NCBI RefSeq assembly: GCF_900312745.1
Contig: NZ_OMPD01000014.1
Location: 124,001 to 188,000, forward strand
Direction: 5' to 3'
Origin: Aquimarina sp. AU58
Lineage (GTDB): Bacteria; Bacteroidota; Bacteroidia; Flavobacteriales; Flavobacteriaceae
DNA: 64,000 nucleotides
Position 1 is the stretch's first letter; every line of letters starts with the position of its first letter. Positions 24,296-31,803 of the stretch are shown piece by piece. The translations under genes and the position numbers were made by a program. The notes under the pieces are model-generated. The model worked only from the letters and a program-made list of their open reading frames with translations. It did not search any database and was not told the origin of the DNA.

Positions 24296-24469
24296 TGGTA
24301 ACGCCAAATATATGAATCGGAGCAAGGCAAGTTGACCTGAACCAATTGATTTATCTGCGCATTTTTATTTCTTGTTTAATTTATAAAAATCTAACGCCAT
24401 TGCAAAAAGGAAATGACCTTTCGATCTAGCAATAAACTTTGCTCTGATTTTATATATAATGTTAACACT
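24296..24469. repeat. Long attC-like palindrome, near-identical to 5403-5579
   Basis: TGGTAACGCCAAATATATG...GCTCTGATTTTATATATAATGTTAACACT. The only obvious differences from 5403-5579 are scattered point changes plus the unit-specific ends (GTTACC-type on the left, GTTAACAC on the right). The right end is complementary to GTGTTAAC (25001-25008). Confidence 0.85.
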
Positions 24470-24471
24470 TT

Positions 24472-24972
24472 TTATTTTTCCAATTCCAAAATTTCGCTCA
24501 TTTGAGGAGTCGTTTTAGAATATAATATTGTTATTGTGTCTCCTAGGGATATTGTTTTTTCAGGATTCTCTTTAGTTGATGTGTGATATAATTTATTACC
24601 AACGGAATACTTAGCTTTAACAGACCAAACGTCGGCTCTACTTTTTCGCTTAACCAACCAAGCTTTTTCAATTATTCCGTAAGTCTGTTTTCCGTTATTT
24701 TTTAATTCCATATCGCTTTGCATTCCAAGCCATATGCCAAATGGAATTCCCAGAAAAACTGAAATATATGCAATTCCAGTTCTTGCCTTTTTAGCAAGAG
24801 AAGTTAATTCCAATGATTTGTATAAAAAATATGGTAAAATTAAGAATATAGCTCCGAAAACAATCCATCTCATTACTCCACTTCCAGAATAGAAAATATC
24901 TTTTGGTAGAATAAAGAGTATGATACACCATACGGCTAGATAAAAAAATGGAAATAATTTGTTTAAGCTCAT
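24472..24972 (-). CDS. Hypothetical membrane protein with DUF3592-like C-terminal part
   Basis: 166 residues, ATG at 24972. Three N-terminal helices (about 8-24, 33-50, 65-83) precede a soluble C-terminal domain: NGKQTYGIIEKAWLVKR...WSVKAKYSVGNKLYHTSTKE, then GDTITILYSKTTPQMSEIL. This strand order (variable linker, Val-rich sheet, DTITILYS) is like DUF3592 proteins, which often read GDxVxVxYxPxNP. It is the last unit of the array on this side. Exact eight-base ends (24461, 25001). Confidence 0.65.
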   Translation of the reverse strand: MSLNKLFPFFYLAVWCIILFILPKDIFYSGSGVMRWIVFGAIFLILPYFLYKSLELTSLAKKARTGIAYISVFLGIPFGIWLGMQSDMELKNNGKQTYGIIEKAWLVKRKSRADVWSVKAKYSVGNKLYHTSTKENPEKTISLGDTITILYSKTTPQMSEILELEK

Positions 24973-25000
24973 TTTAAGGTTAGATATTCAGTTTTAATTG

Positions 25001-25085
25001 GTGTTAACAATGATATAAAGGATATATATCCTTTATTCCATCTATATTTATTTTTTAACATACTGTCTATAATCATACTACAGTA
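25001..25085. repeat. Family B repeat fragment (B8), right end of the array
   Basis: GTGTTAAC, then ATGATATAAAGGATATATATCC, then TTTTTTAACATACTGTCTATAATCATACTA. It lacks the ATAGATAGTGATGG tail found in the other copies. No further family A or B copies occur to the right, apart from a tail-like hairpin near 36090. Confidence 0.7.
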
Positions 25086-25088
25086 CGA

Positions 25089-25313
25089 TTATTTACTTTC
25101 TTTTTTCAATTTTAAATCCCCACAAATATGTTCTAGCAATTCGCAGGCATCTACTTCTATGGCTAAAGCAATGAGATACAATTCGTCTGCTCTAAGTTTT
25201 GTCTTTTTATTAATCGAGAGTTCGCTTATCCTTTGTTTACTTATACCTGTTCTTCTAGATACTTGGGATTTATTTACTGCTTTTCTTTTTAAATAAGCTC
25301 CTAGCTTTGTCAT
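25089..25313 (-). CDS. Small Cro/CI-type HTH regulator
   Basis: 74 residues, ATG at 25313. One XRE/Cro-CI fold: MTKLGAYLKRKAVNKSQVSRR with recognition helix region SKQRISELSINKKTKL, then ADELYLIALAIEV. It is divergent from the small plus-strand gene at 25434, sharing the 120-base intergenic control region, where a TTGTCAA half-site is present at about 25413. Confidence 0.8.
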   Translation of the reverse strand: MTKLGAYLKRKAVNKSQVSRRTGISKQRISELSINKKTKLRADELYLIALAIEVDACELLEHICGDLKLKKESK

Positions 25314-25433
25314 TTGGATTTCATTTTATTCGGTCTAATTATATGAATTATTATGACTAATGTAAAGAATTTCTTCATTTTATTTTTATATAGTCAATAT
25401 TATATGTATAATTGTCAAGAAAATATGTAAACA

Positions 25434-25643
25434 ATGATAAATAACAACCAAAAAAAGTGCCAGACCTATATTAAAATCCCACTTACAGAAGAAAAAGATC
25501 TAGAAGTATATAAAGATGGGATTCTGGGGATATTAAGTAAAGTAGAAATACATAGTGTAGACCAAAGAACGATAGGGCATCTTAAAACTGTATACAAATT
25601 ATTAGATTGTATACAAGTGCAGGATATACGATCTGTTTCTTAA
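25434..25643 (+). CDS. Small hypothetical protein
   Basis: 69 residues, ATG at 25434. Charged, without signal or membrane helix: YIKIPLTEEKDLEVYKDG, then VDQRTIGHLKTVYKLLDCIQ. It is in the same direction as the HTH gene at 25724 (80 bases apart). A TTGTCAA half-site precedes it and could be bound by that regulator. Unknown. Confidence 0.55.
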   Translation: MINNNQKKCQTYIKIPLTEEKDLEVYKDGILGILSKVEIHSVDQRTIGHLKTVYKLLDCIQVQDIRSVS

Positions 25644-25700
25644 CACTGGTATCCCAAAAAATAAATTCTATTGTTATGATGGGATTAAAAAAAATAGTAA

Positions 25701-25721
25701 ATTTGTCAAAGATTGACAAAT
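25701..25721. promoter_or_regulatory. Perfect operator-like inverted repeat over the ribosome-binding region
   Basis: ATTTGTCAA-AGA-TTGACAAAT, two perfect nine-base arms with a three-base spacer, ending two bases before the ATG of the HTH gene. It is the size and symmetry of a Cro/CI dimer site. Autorepression is inferred from position. Confidence 0.75.
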
Positions 25722-25723
25722 GA

Positions 25724-26029
25724 ATGAAAGAAACGTTTGGAGAATATATCAAAATGCTTAGAACAACAAAAGGGCTTACCCTAACCCAACTGGCAGGTCT
25801 GTTACAAATGGATTTTGCAAATCTAAGTAGAATAGAGAATGGGATACGCGATTTTGATAAAAAGAAACTTTCTAAATTGGCAGAGGTTTTTAACCTAAGT
25901 ATAGAAGCATTACAAGATGAATATGCAAGTGATCAACTGGCAAAGCATATGTATGAGATAGGTTGTTCTAAAGAACTGCTTAAAGTTGCAGAAGAAAAAG
26001 CAGAATATCGCAGAGCATTAAAAAAATAA
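25724..26029 (+). CDS. XRE family transcriptional regulator
   Basis: 101 residues, ATG at 25724. Canonical HTH_3: FGEYIKMLRTTKGLTLTQLAGLLQMDFANLSRIENGIRD (quoted motif parts LTLTQLAGLL and ANLSRIENG), followed by KKLSKLAEVFNLSIEAL. The C-terminal 30 residues are a charged helix. Compare restriction-modification controllers and Bacteroidota SinR-like proteins; no methylase or endonuclease is nearby. The operator at 25701-25721 overlaps its translation-initiation region. Confidence 0.9.
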   Translation: MKETFGEYIKMLRTTKGLTLTQLAGLLQMDFANLSRIENGIRDFDKKKLSKLAEVFNLSIEALQDEYASDQLAKHMYEIGCSKELLKVAEEKAEYRRALKK

Positions 26030-26066
26030 AAAATAATACCCATTGTGCTTTTGGGAAAAACATGGT

Positions 26067-26196
26067 AAAAAAAAGCGTCAATTCGAGTGTTTCGATATAC
26101 TCAGGATGACAAAGATTGTTGGTTTAAAAAAGCTATTCTCGATACATTTTGTCTTCATTTCGTTACGACAAAACACTCGAATTGACGCTTTTTTGA
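26067..26196. repeat. Long inverted repeat (24-bp perfect arms)
   Basis: Left arm 26069-26092 (AAAAAAGCGTCAATTCGAG and on) and right arm 26171-26194 are exact reverse complements, about 78 bases apart. The loop contains TCGATATACTCAGGATGAC, a phrase I have seen in flavobacterial intergenic repeats. Possible MITE or REP-like element; the right arm ends in TTTTTT and may also act as a terminator for the XRE gene. Confidence 0.8.
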
Positions 26197-26329
26197 TTCA
26201 AAAATCTTAAATGCACAACAAATTAAATACAATACCTTTTTTACAGATTTAAGGTATTCTTTTTTTCGGGACTACATTGCACATCCTACCTGGCAATCCT
26301 GTAAATCTGTTAATTATAAAGAGAAAGTA

Positions 26330-26527
26330 ATGTATGGTAGATCATACGTTTTTACCAGGATTGTGATTAGAGCTTTAGTAGATTTTCTAATGCATAATTC
26401 GGGTTTACCTCTTTACAAGTCGAGTACACTTATATCCGCTTCTTTTGAGAAGATAGCACTTGGCATGCATTTGATTTATCTAATGTGTGTTATAGCAAAG
26501 GCCGGAGACTACGCTAATTTTATCTAA
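26330..26527 (+). CDS. Possible small hypothetical protein
   Basis: 65 residues, ATG at 26330 preceded by AAGAGAAAG at good spacing. The sequence has amphipathic stretches (RIVIRALVDFLM, IALGMHLIYLMCVI) and ends GDYANFI 27 bases before the next gene. It could be a real partner of 26555 or chance. Confidence 0.4.
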   Translation: MYGRSYVFTRIVIRALVDFLMHNSGLPLYKSSTLISASFEKIALGMHLIYLMCVIAKAGDYANFI

Positions 26528-26554
26528 ATCAAAGGAAATCATAACTATAAGCAG

Positions 26555-26896
26555 ATGAAAATAGATCTAGACACTCAGATTTTTCCGCAATTTAAGCTAT
26601 CTACACAGCAGGATTTGATCTTATATCTTATTAAGAACGAATTATTAGGTACCCGATTTATAAATCAATTGGCCGCGATAGGTTTCGACACTTCTTTTTT
26701 TAGTGTAGAACTAGGTATGGCGATTTTATCAATAATGGGTTTTAAAAACCGAACCGATGCTTTGTGGGAGTGGTATCATGATACTGTAGATCTATATGCA
26801 GCAAAAATTTGTCTAGACGATCACGCTGTTACCAGGGCCGTTTCTTTTGATTTTTATATCGCACTACGCATCAAACTACATACAGAGCAAGGGTAG
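26555..26896 (+). CDS. Hypothetical protein
   Basis: 113 residues, ATG at 26555 with AAAGGAAA about 20 bases upstream. Mostly helical, with DLILYLIKNELLGTRFINQLA and TDALWEWYHDTVDLYAAKI; no signal peptide. It lies before the Rhs locus on the same strand, separated by about 470 bases that hold no gene and no clear terminator. No family recognised. Confidence 0.6.
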   Translation: MKIDLDTQIFPQFKLSTQQDLILYLIKNELLGTRFINQLAAIGFDTSFFSVELGMAILSIMGFKNRTDALWEWYHDTVDLYAAKICLDDHAVTRAVSFDFYIALRIKLHTEQG

Positions 26897-27317
26897 GTAA
26901 TGTAGTCACTAAGGGGAGCCATTTTTTTATAGAACGATCATGCTTATTTCTTAAATTTCTGTGAAATATGCGGATATCTTTTAATAAATGTAAAATAAGT
27001 TAGATGCCAGAAGTCGGAGGCTAGATATCGGAAGCATCATACTCCAGACAATCATCAACCAATATCGTTATGAATATCATTACTCCTTTTATAGGATAAC
27101 TAAGAGAGCGGTTAACCCAAACCAGATACCTGATACCCCTTCCATCTCATTTCTAAAAAAAACTTTCATTTTTTTTTCTCAGTCCCGAAAAATGGGACTA
27201 GGATGATTTAATATTGCATTGGGAATTAACTAACATGACAAATAATAACTTCATTTAAAGTGTTTTTATCTATAGTTTTTAACTCCTTGGCGGGCTGATC
27301 CGTTATGGTTTTAATTG

Positions 27318-27325
27318 TAGGTTTG
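27318..27325 (+). promoter_or_regulatory. Bacteroidota -7 promoter box upstream of the Rhs locus
   Basis: TAGGTTTG fits the TAnnTTTG core, 38 bases before the ATG at 27364. A clean -33 TTG at the usual distance is lacking (nearest TTGG at 27287). The rest of 26897-27317 shows no other structure. Confidence 0.45.
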
Positions 27326-27363
27326 GCACGTGAAAAATGAAATCGGTCATTAATTACTTTTAT

Positions 27364-30300
27364 ATGAAATATCTTATCACGACGTTAACATTCTTGCTTT
27401 TGGGATTCACGATTCTTGCTCAAGTAGGGCAACCGCCCACAGAACCACCAAAGATTTTTCCTACTTCTCCCGAAGCAGCTAGTTTAGGAAAGTATGGAGA
27501 GATTCCTGTCAATCTTTCTACTGGTAGAATGAACCACACTATCCCATTACATACCATTAATGAAGCAGGTTTTAGCCTGCCGATTTCGTTATCCTATAAT
27601 TATTCTGGATTGATGGTAGATGAGATTCCCGGAGCTACTGGATTAGGTTGGGATTTCTCTGGTAAAGGGATGATCACCCGACAGGTTCGTGGCCTTGCAG
27701 ATGAGTCACAGCTTGGATATATTGGGCCAAATGAAATAGGGAAAAAAGTACATAAATTTCATACCGATTCTCAAAATATGACCCCAGAAGAGCTTGGATT
27801 ATTAATCCGGGAATCTGCGGCAGGAAAATGGGATACAGAATCTGATAAATATATGATTAGTGTAGGTTCTCTATCGGCTACTTTTTATTTTAACCATAAT
27901 GGTGAAGCCGTTTTTGCACCCTATAAGAATTATAAGCTTACCCGTTTGTTTGGGACTCAAGGTAATTTTAAAGGCTTTAAGTTGATAGATGATGCAGGAG
28001 TTAATTACTTTTTTGAACTTCAGGAAACTACAGAGATTGAAACCTTAAGCGCTACAGAACCGACCATAACGATGTATCCTTCTGCCTGGGTAATTACCAA
28101 AATAGAACTTCCCAATACAAAAACCATCACTTTCGAATATCAAAACTATACGGTACGACAAAGAACCTATTCTGATGCCTGGACCATAGTAGATATTGAT
28201 TCTCCAGAATATACACGGTGTATACAAGAACAAAGTCTAAACAGAGTTTCTCACTCTTATTCTGATAATACTACTGAAGGGCTATTAGTAAATAAAATTA
28301 TTACCCCATCCGAAACGGTAACCTTTAATTATACTACCTATACTGCAGTTAATATTGATAAAAACCCAACATCACTTGATGCGGTAACAATAAAGAATAC
28401 TATAGGACAAGAAGTAATGACATATACGTTAACGTATACTGATAAAACTGCTACCCGAAAACTTCTAACAGCAATAGATAGAGGAAGAACAAATGCCTCA
28501 CAACAACAAAATTATTATCGATTCGAATATTATGGTAGTCCTGCCGCAACTATTGCCTATTATAAACAAGATTATTGGGGATATTACAGTGGTAGTACCA
28601 ATAATACAGGGAGTTTGATTTCAGAAAACTCCAATCGATCTCCTGATTTTAACAGTACTCGTCAAGGTGCTTTAAGAAAGATACATTATCCTACCAAAGG
28701 ATATTCAGAGTTTATCTATGAGCAAAACCAGGTGTTTGGAAAACTAGATACAGGAGAAATTGGTAGTGAAGCTCGTTTGGATGTAAAGATAGATACAGTA
28801 ATCACTTCTGATACGTATCCTTTAAATGAAAACATCAATAAAACCATTACCATTCCTTTTACTCCAAAAGTACTTCCAGGTGGTGGCGGTATTAAAGTTA
28901 GTTTAGGCTATTATTTACACACTTCTATGGGGTATTCTCTGGCTTTGGTAGAACTTAAAAAAGTTGGAGGAGGTGTAGTGTCAAATTGCCCGGGTCAGGG
29001 TATATGCAACTATAAATCTGAAGTTTCCTCGGCAGAACAAGAACCAGTTACCAAACAACAGGATCCAACATTATATAGCCTGGAAGCTGGAGATTATGAA
29101 CTGGTTGTTCAGCTAGAAAGAATAGCTGCGCCATCAAATCCAGATAGAACGCCAAGAGCTGTAGCTAATGTACAGCTAAAATACTATTCGGGAACCCCTC
29201 CTCCAGAACCAGAAGTGATTAATATCCCTTTTGGAGGACTGCGAATCAAAGAAGTAAACTCTTATGACAGTCAGGGAGGGCATACAACCAAACGATATTC
29301 GTATATGAAAGAAGATGGGATTACTTCTTCAGGGATCAATCTTTCAAAACCTGTATTTGTAAACAAAGAATCCTATCATTACCTGCCGGATCTTACTCCT
29401 CCGGGTAAAGCAAAAATGGACTGTAATCTTACCAAAAGATCATCATCAAGTACGATTCCGTTAAGTACTTATATTGGTAGCCCGGTATTATATACTACTG
29501 TAGAAGAGCAATTGATAGGAGATGCAAATGAAATGCTTAAAACCCGTTCTTATTTTTCGGGAACCAAAAATCTGGAAGAAAGTTATCCTTATGCTCCTAT
29601 AGAACAAAGTAACTGGAGAAAAGGACTTGTGAAAAAACAAGAATCCTATATCAAAAATGGGAGTTCGTATGAAGTGAATGGAGCAACAACCAATATATAC
29701 AATAAGCTAGAAAGGCATTTAGGAACATTAAGCCATTTAAATTCGTTTAACTTAAAAGCAGGTAAGGTTAGATATGTCTTTGATGCCGATGGAAATCTAC
29801 AAACATCTACCTCTGGGGTTAATAATTCTGAGTGGACCCGATATGTAAACCGTTCTGAGTTGTATCCTATTGCATCATCAAAACAAGAAGAAATTTATCA
29901 TAGTAAAACCATTACCAAGGATGTTACCTATACCTATGATGATCCATATGGGCAGTTAAAGACACAAACCACTACAATTAGTAATCAGGCTACTGTTACA
30001 ACAAACTATAGTTATCCTTATGATAAGAATAGTACAGTAAACAATGCTCTGGTGACTCAAAACAGGATTACGACTCCTATAGAAATGCAAAATATAGAAG
30101 CAGGTGATGTATTATCTACCCAAACTACAGAATTTATAGATTGGGGCAACGGGATTCTACTACCTGGGATTACTAAGGTTGCCAAAGGGACTGATACTCC
30201 TGAGCTTCGCCTTACCTATCATGAATATGATGCTAAAGGAAATCCGTTAGAAGTTTCACAAGCCGATGGTCGTCATATCATGTATGTTTGGGGGTATAAT

Positions 30301-31782
30301 AGCACTCGGCCTATTGCCAAGATTGACAACGCTAGTTATACAGGGATTTCTTCAACAGCAAGCTCTTTAATCAGCCAGTTACAAACTGCATCGAATACAG
30401 AAGATACAGTTGCAGAAGAAGTAACGATGCGCAACTTGTTTAAAAACCTTAGAGAAGACGCATATTTTGCAGATGCTCAAATAACCGGTTATACCTATGA
30501 CCCTCTTGTTGGGGTGACTAGTATGACAGATCCTAAAGGACATACAGGGTATTATCAGTATGACGAATTTAATAGATTAACATATGGATTAGATGATGAC
30601 CAGCATATCGTGCAACAAATACGTTATAATTATCAGGGAGAACAAACGACTACTTTGGGTGATGTGACCATTAGTACAAGTTTAAGCGCAATACAACCCA
30701 ATCAAGCCGTTACTTTTACAGCTAATACCTCGGGAAGTGAGGGTGCAGATCTCTATACCTGGTCTGTAGACGGCATACAAGAACAATGTGATAGTACTAC
30801 AAGTTTTACCAAAACCTTTGCCAGCGAAGGAACATATACGGTATCAGTAATCGGCTATAATACGCAAACCAAACATAGAGTAAGTAAAACGATAAGTGTG
30901 GTGGTAGCCTATCCTCCTATTACTACCCCTATTGTAAGTGCAAACTATACTAATATTGTAAAAGGAACCAATGTAACTTTTACTGCCTCAAGTGTTGGAG
31001 GAGGCACTGGGAATCTGAGATACGAATGGTATGTAAACAATGTAAAACAAACCAGTACAGCAACTACATTAGTATACAACCCTGGTACAGCAGGAACCTA
31101 TAATGTATATTTTAAAGTTATTGATAACACAAGTGGAAAAACTGTAAACAGTGCTATACGCAAACTATATGCTTATAACCCTTTAACTGCAGCTAATGTA
31201 AGTGCTTCCAAATCACATATTGTACAAGGAACAACGACGACATTCTTTGCTTCAGGTATTGGAGGGGGAACAGGTCTTGTACTGTACCAATGGTTTATTA
31301 ATGATGTAAAACAAAGTGCTACAGGAACAACGCTTTCTTACAATTTCCCTAATTCAGGAACGTATACAGTTAAATTCAGATTGGTGGATCGAGGATTAGA
31401 AAACGGATATTACCAATGGGGAGCTAATGCTCCTGTTGTTAAATCATATCCTGGTATGGTGGCAAACACCAGTCAGTCTCATACTTCTATTTCTGGGACT
31501 AACCCAAGCGTGTCGTTTAACATTACTAGTTTAACAGGAGGTTCGGGATCACGTCAGATTTCATGGAAAGCATATAACAGTATTAATCTTTCTCATGCTT
31601 TAGGATCAGGAAGTGGTACAAGCTTTGGTTTTTCTAACTTTTCAAATGGTACTCATGAATATACCATTAAAGCTACTATAACAGATAATCTTACGGGTCA
31701 ACAGATCACCAAGGTGATGGTTGTTGTAGCCACAGTTACTACAGGCGGCGGTGGCGGTGGTAATACAGGAGAACAACATTAA
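27364..31782 (+). CDS. Large secreted Rhs/YD-repeat-related protein with C-terminal PKD-like domains
   Basis: 1472 residues from the ATG at 27364; the frame opens nine codons earlier (27337), but only the later Met gives a clean signal peptide (MKYLITTLTFLLLGFTILAQ). Residues about 25-100 are the conserved N-terminal cap (SPEAASLGKYGEIPVNLSTGR, GLGWDFSGKGMITRQV). A long Rhs-like body follows to about 1095, with YDAKGNPLEVSQADGR-type repeats. Four PKD/Ig-like domains (about 1100-1460) then carry TFTASSVGGGTG and TFFASGIGGGTG. There is no Rhs core, toxin end or T9SS tail; it ends in a glycine run. It lies 21 bases before the toxin-bearing partner, so they are probably made together. Confidence 0.85.
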   Translation: MKYLITTLTFLLLGFTILAQVGQPPTEPPKIFPTSPEAASLGKYGEIPVNLSTGRMNHTIPLHTINEAGFSLPISLSYNYSGLMVDEIPGATGLGWDFSGKGMITRQVRGLADESQLGYIGPNEIGKKVHKFHTDSQNMTPEELGLLIRESAAGKWDTESDKYMISVGSLSATFYFNHNGEAVFAPYKNYKLTRLFGTQGNFKGFKLIDDAGVNYFFELQETTEIETLSATEPTITMYPSAWVITKIELPNTKTITFEYQNYTVRQRTYSDAWTIVDIDSPEYTRCIQEQSLNRVSHSYSDNTTEGLLVNKIITPSETVTFNYTTYTAVNIDKNPTSLDAVTIKNTIGQEVMTYTLTYTDKTATRKLLTAIDRGRTNASQQQNYYRFEYYGSPAATIAYYKQDYWGYYSGSTNNTGSLISENSNRSPDFNSTRQGALRKIHYPTKGYSEFIYEQNQVFGKLDTGEIGSEARLDVKIDTVITSDTYPLNENINKTITIPFTPKVLPGGGGIKVSLGYYLHTSMGYSLALVELKKVGGGVVSNCPGQGICNYKSEVSSAEQEPVTKQQDPTLYSLEAGDYELVVQLERIAAPSNPDRTPRAVANVQLKYYSGTPPPEPEVINIPFGGLRIKEVNSYDSQGGHTTKRYSYMKEDGITSSGINLSKPVFVNKESYHYLPDLTPPGKAKMDCNLTKRSSSSTIPLSTYIGSPVLYTTVEEQLIGDANEMLKTRSYFSGTKNLEESYPYAPIEQSNWRKGLVKKQESYIKNGSSYEVNGATTNIYNKLERHLGTLSHLNSFNLKAGKVRYVFDADGNLQTSTSGVNNSEWTRYVNRSELYPIASSKQEEIYHSKTITKDVTYTYDDPYGQLKTQTTTISNQATVTTNYSYPYDKNSTVNNALVTQNRITTPIEMQNIEAGDVLSTQTTEFIDWGNGILLPGITKVAKGTDTPELRLTYHEYDAKGNPLEVSQADGRHIMYVWGYNSTRPIAKIDNASYTGISSTASSLISQLQTASNTEDTVAEEVTMRNLFKNLREDAYFADAQITGYTYDPLVGVTSMTDPKGHTGYYQYDEFNRLTYGLDDDQHIVQQIRYNYQGEQTTTLGDVTISTSLSAIQPNQAVTFTANTSGSEGADLYTWSVDGIQEQCDSTTSFTKTFASEGTYTVSVIGYNTQTKHRVSKTISVVVAYPPITTPIVSANYTNIVKGTNVTFTASSVGGGTGNLRYEWYVNNVKQTSTATTLVYNPGTAGTYNVYFKVIDNTSGKTVNSAIRKLYAYNPLTAANVSASKSHIVQGTTTTFFASGIGGGTGLVLYQWFINDVKQSATGTTLSYNFPNSGTYTVKFRLVDRGLENGYYQWGANAPVVKSYPGMVANTSQSHTSISGTNPSVSFNITSLTGGSGSRQISWKAYNSINLSHALGSGSGTSFGFSNFSNGTHEYTIKATITDNLTGQQITKVMVVVATVTTGGGGGGNTGEQH

Positions 31783-31803
31783 TCCCATAAACAATATAAT
31801 AAG

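Noticed and set aside
918..25085. CRISPR array
   Set aside because: Repeats are 40-350 bases, variable and separated by whole genes; there are no short regular spacers and no cas genes.
918..25085. Insertion sequences or transposons as the cause of the repeats
   Set aside because: No transposase frame lies between any pair of repeats and the unit ends differ from unit to unit, unlike IS terminal repeats.
27318..27340. Sigma-54 promoter before the Rhs locus
   Set aside because: The TTTGGCACG -24 half is present, but nothing like TTGC lies at the required distance, so only the -7 reading is kept.
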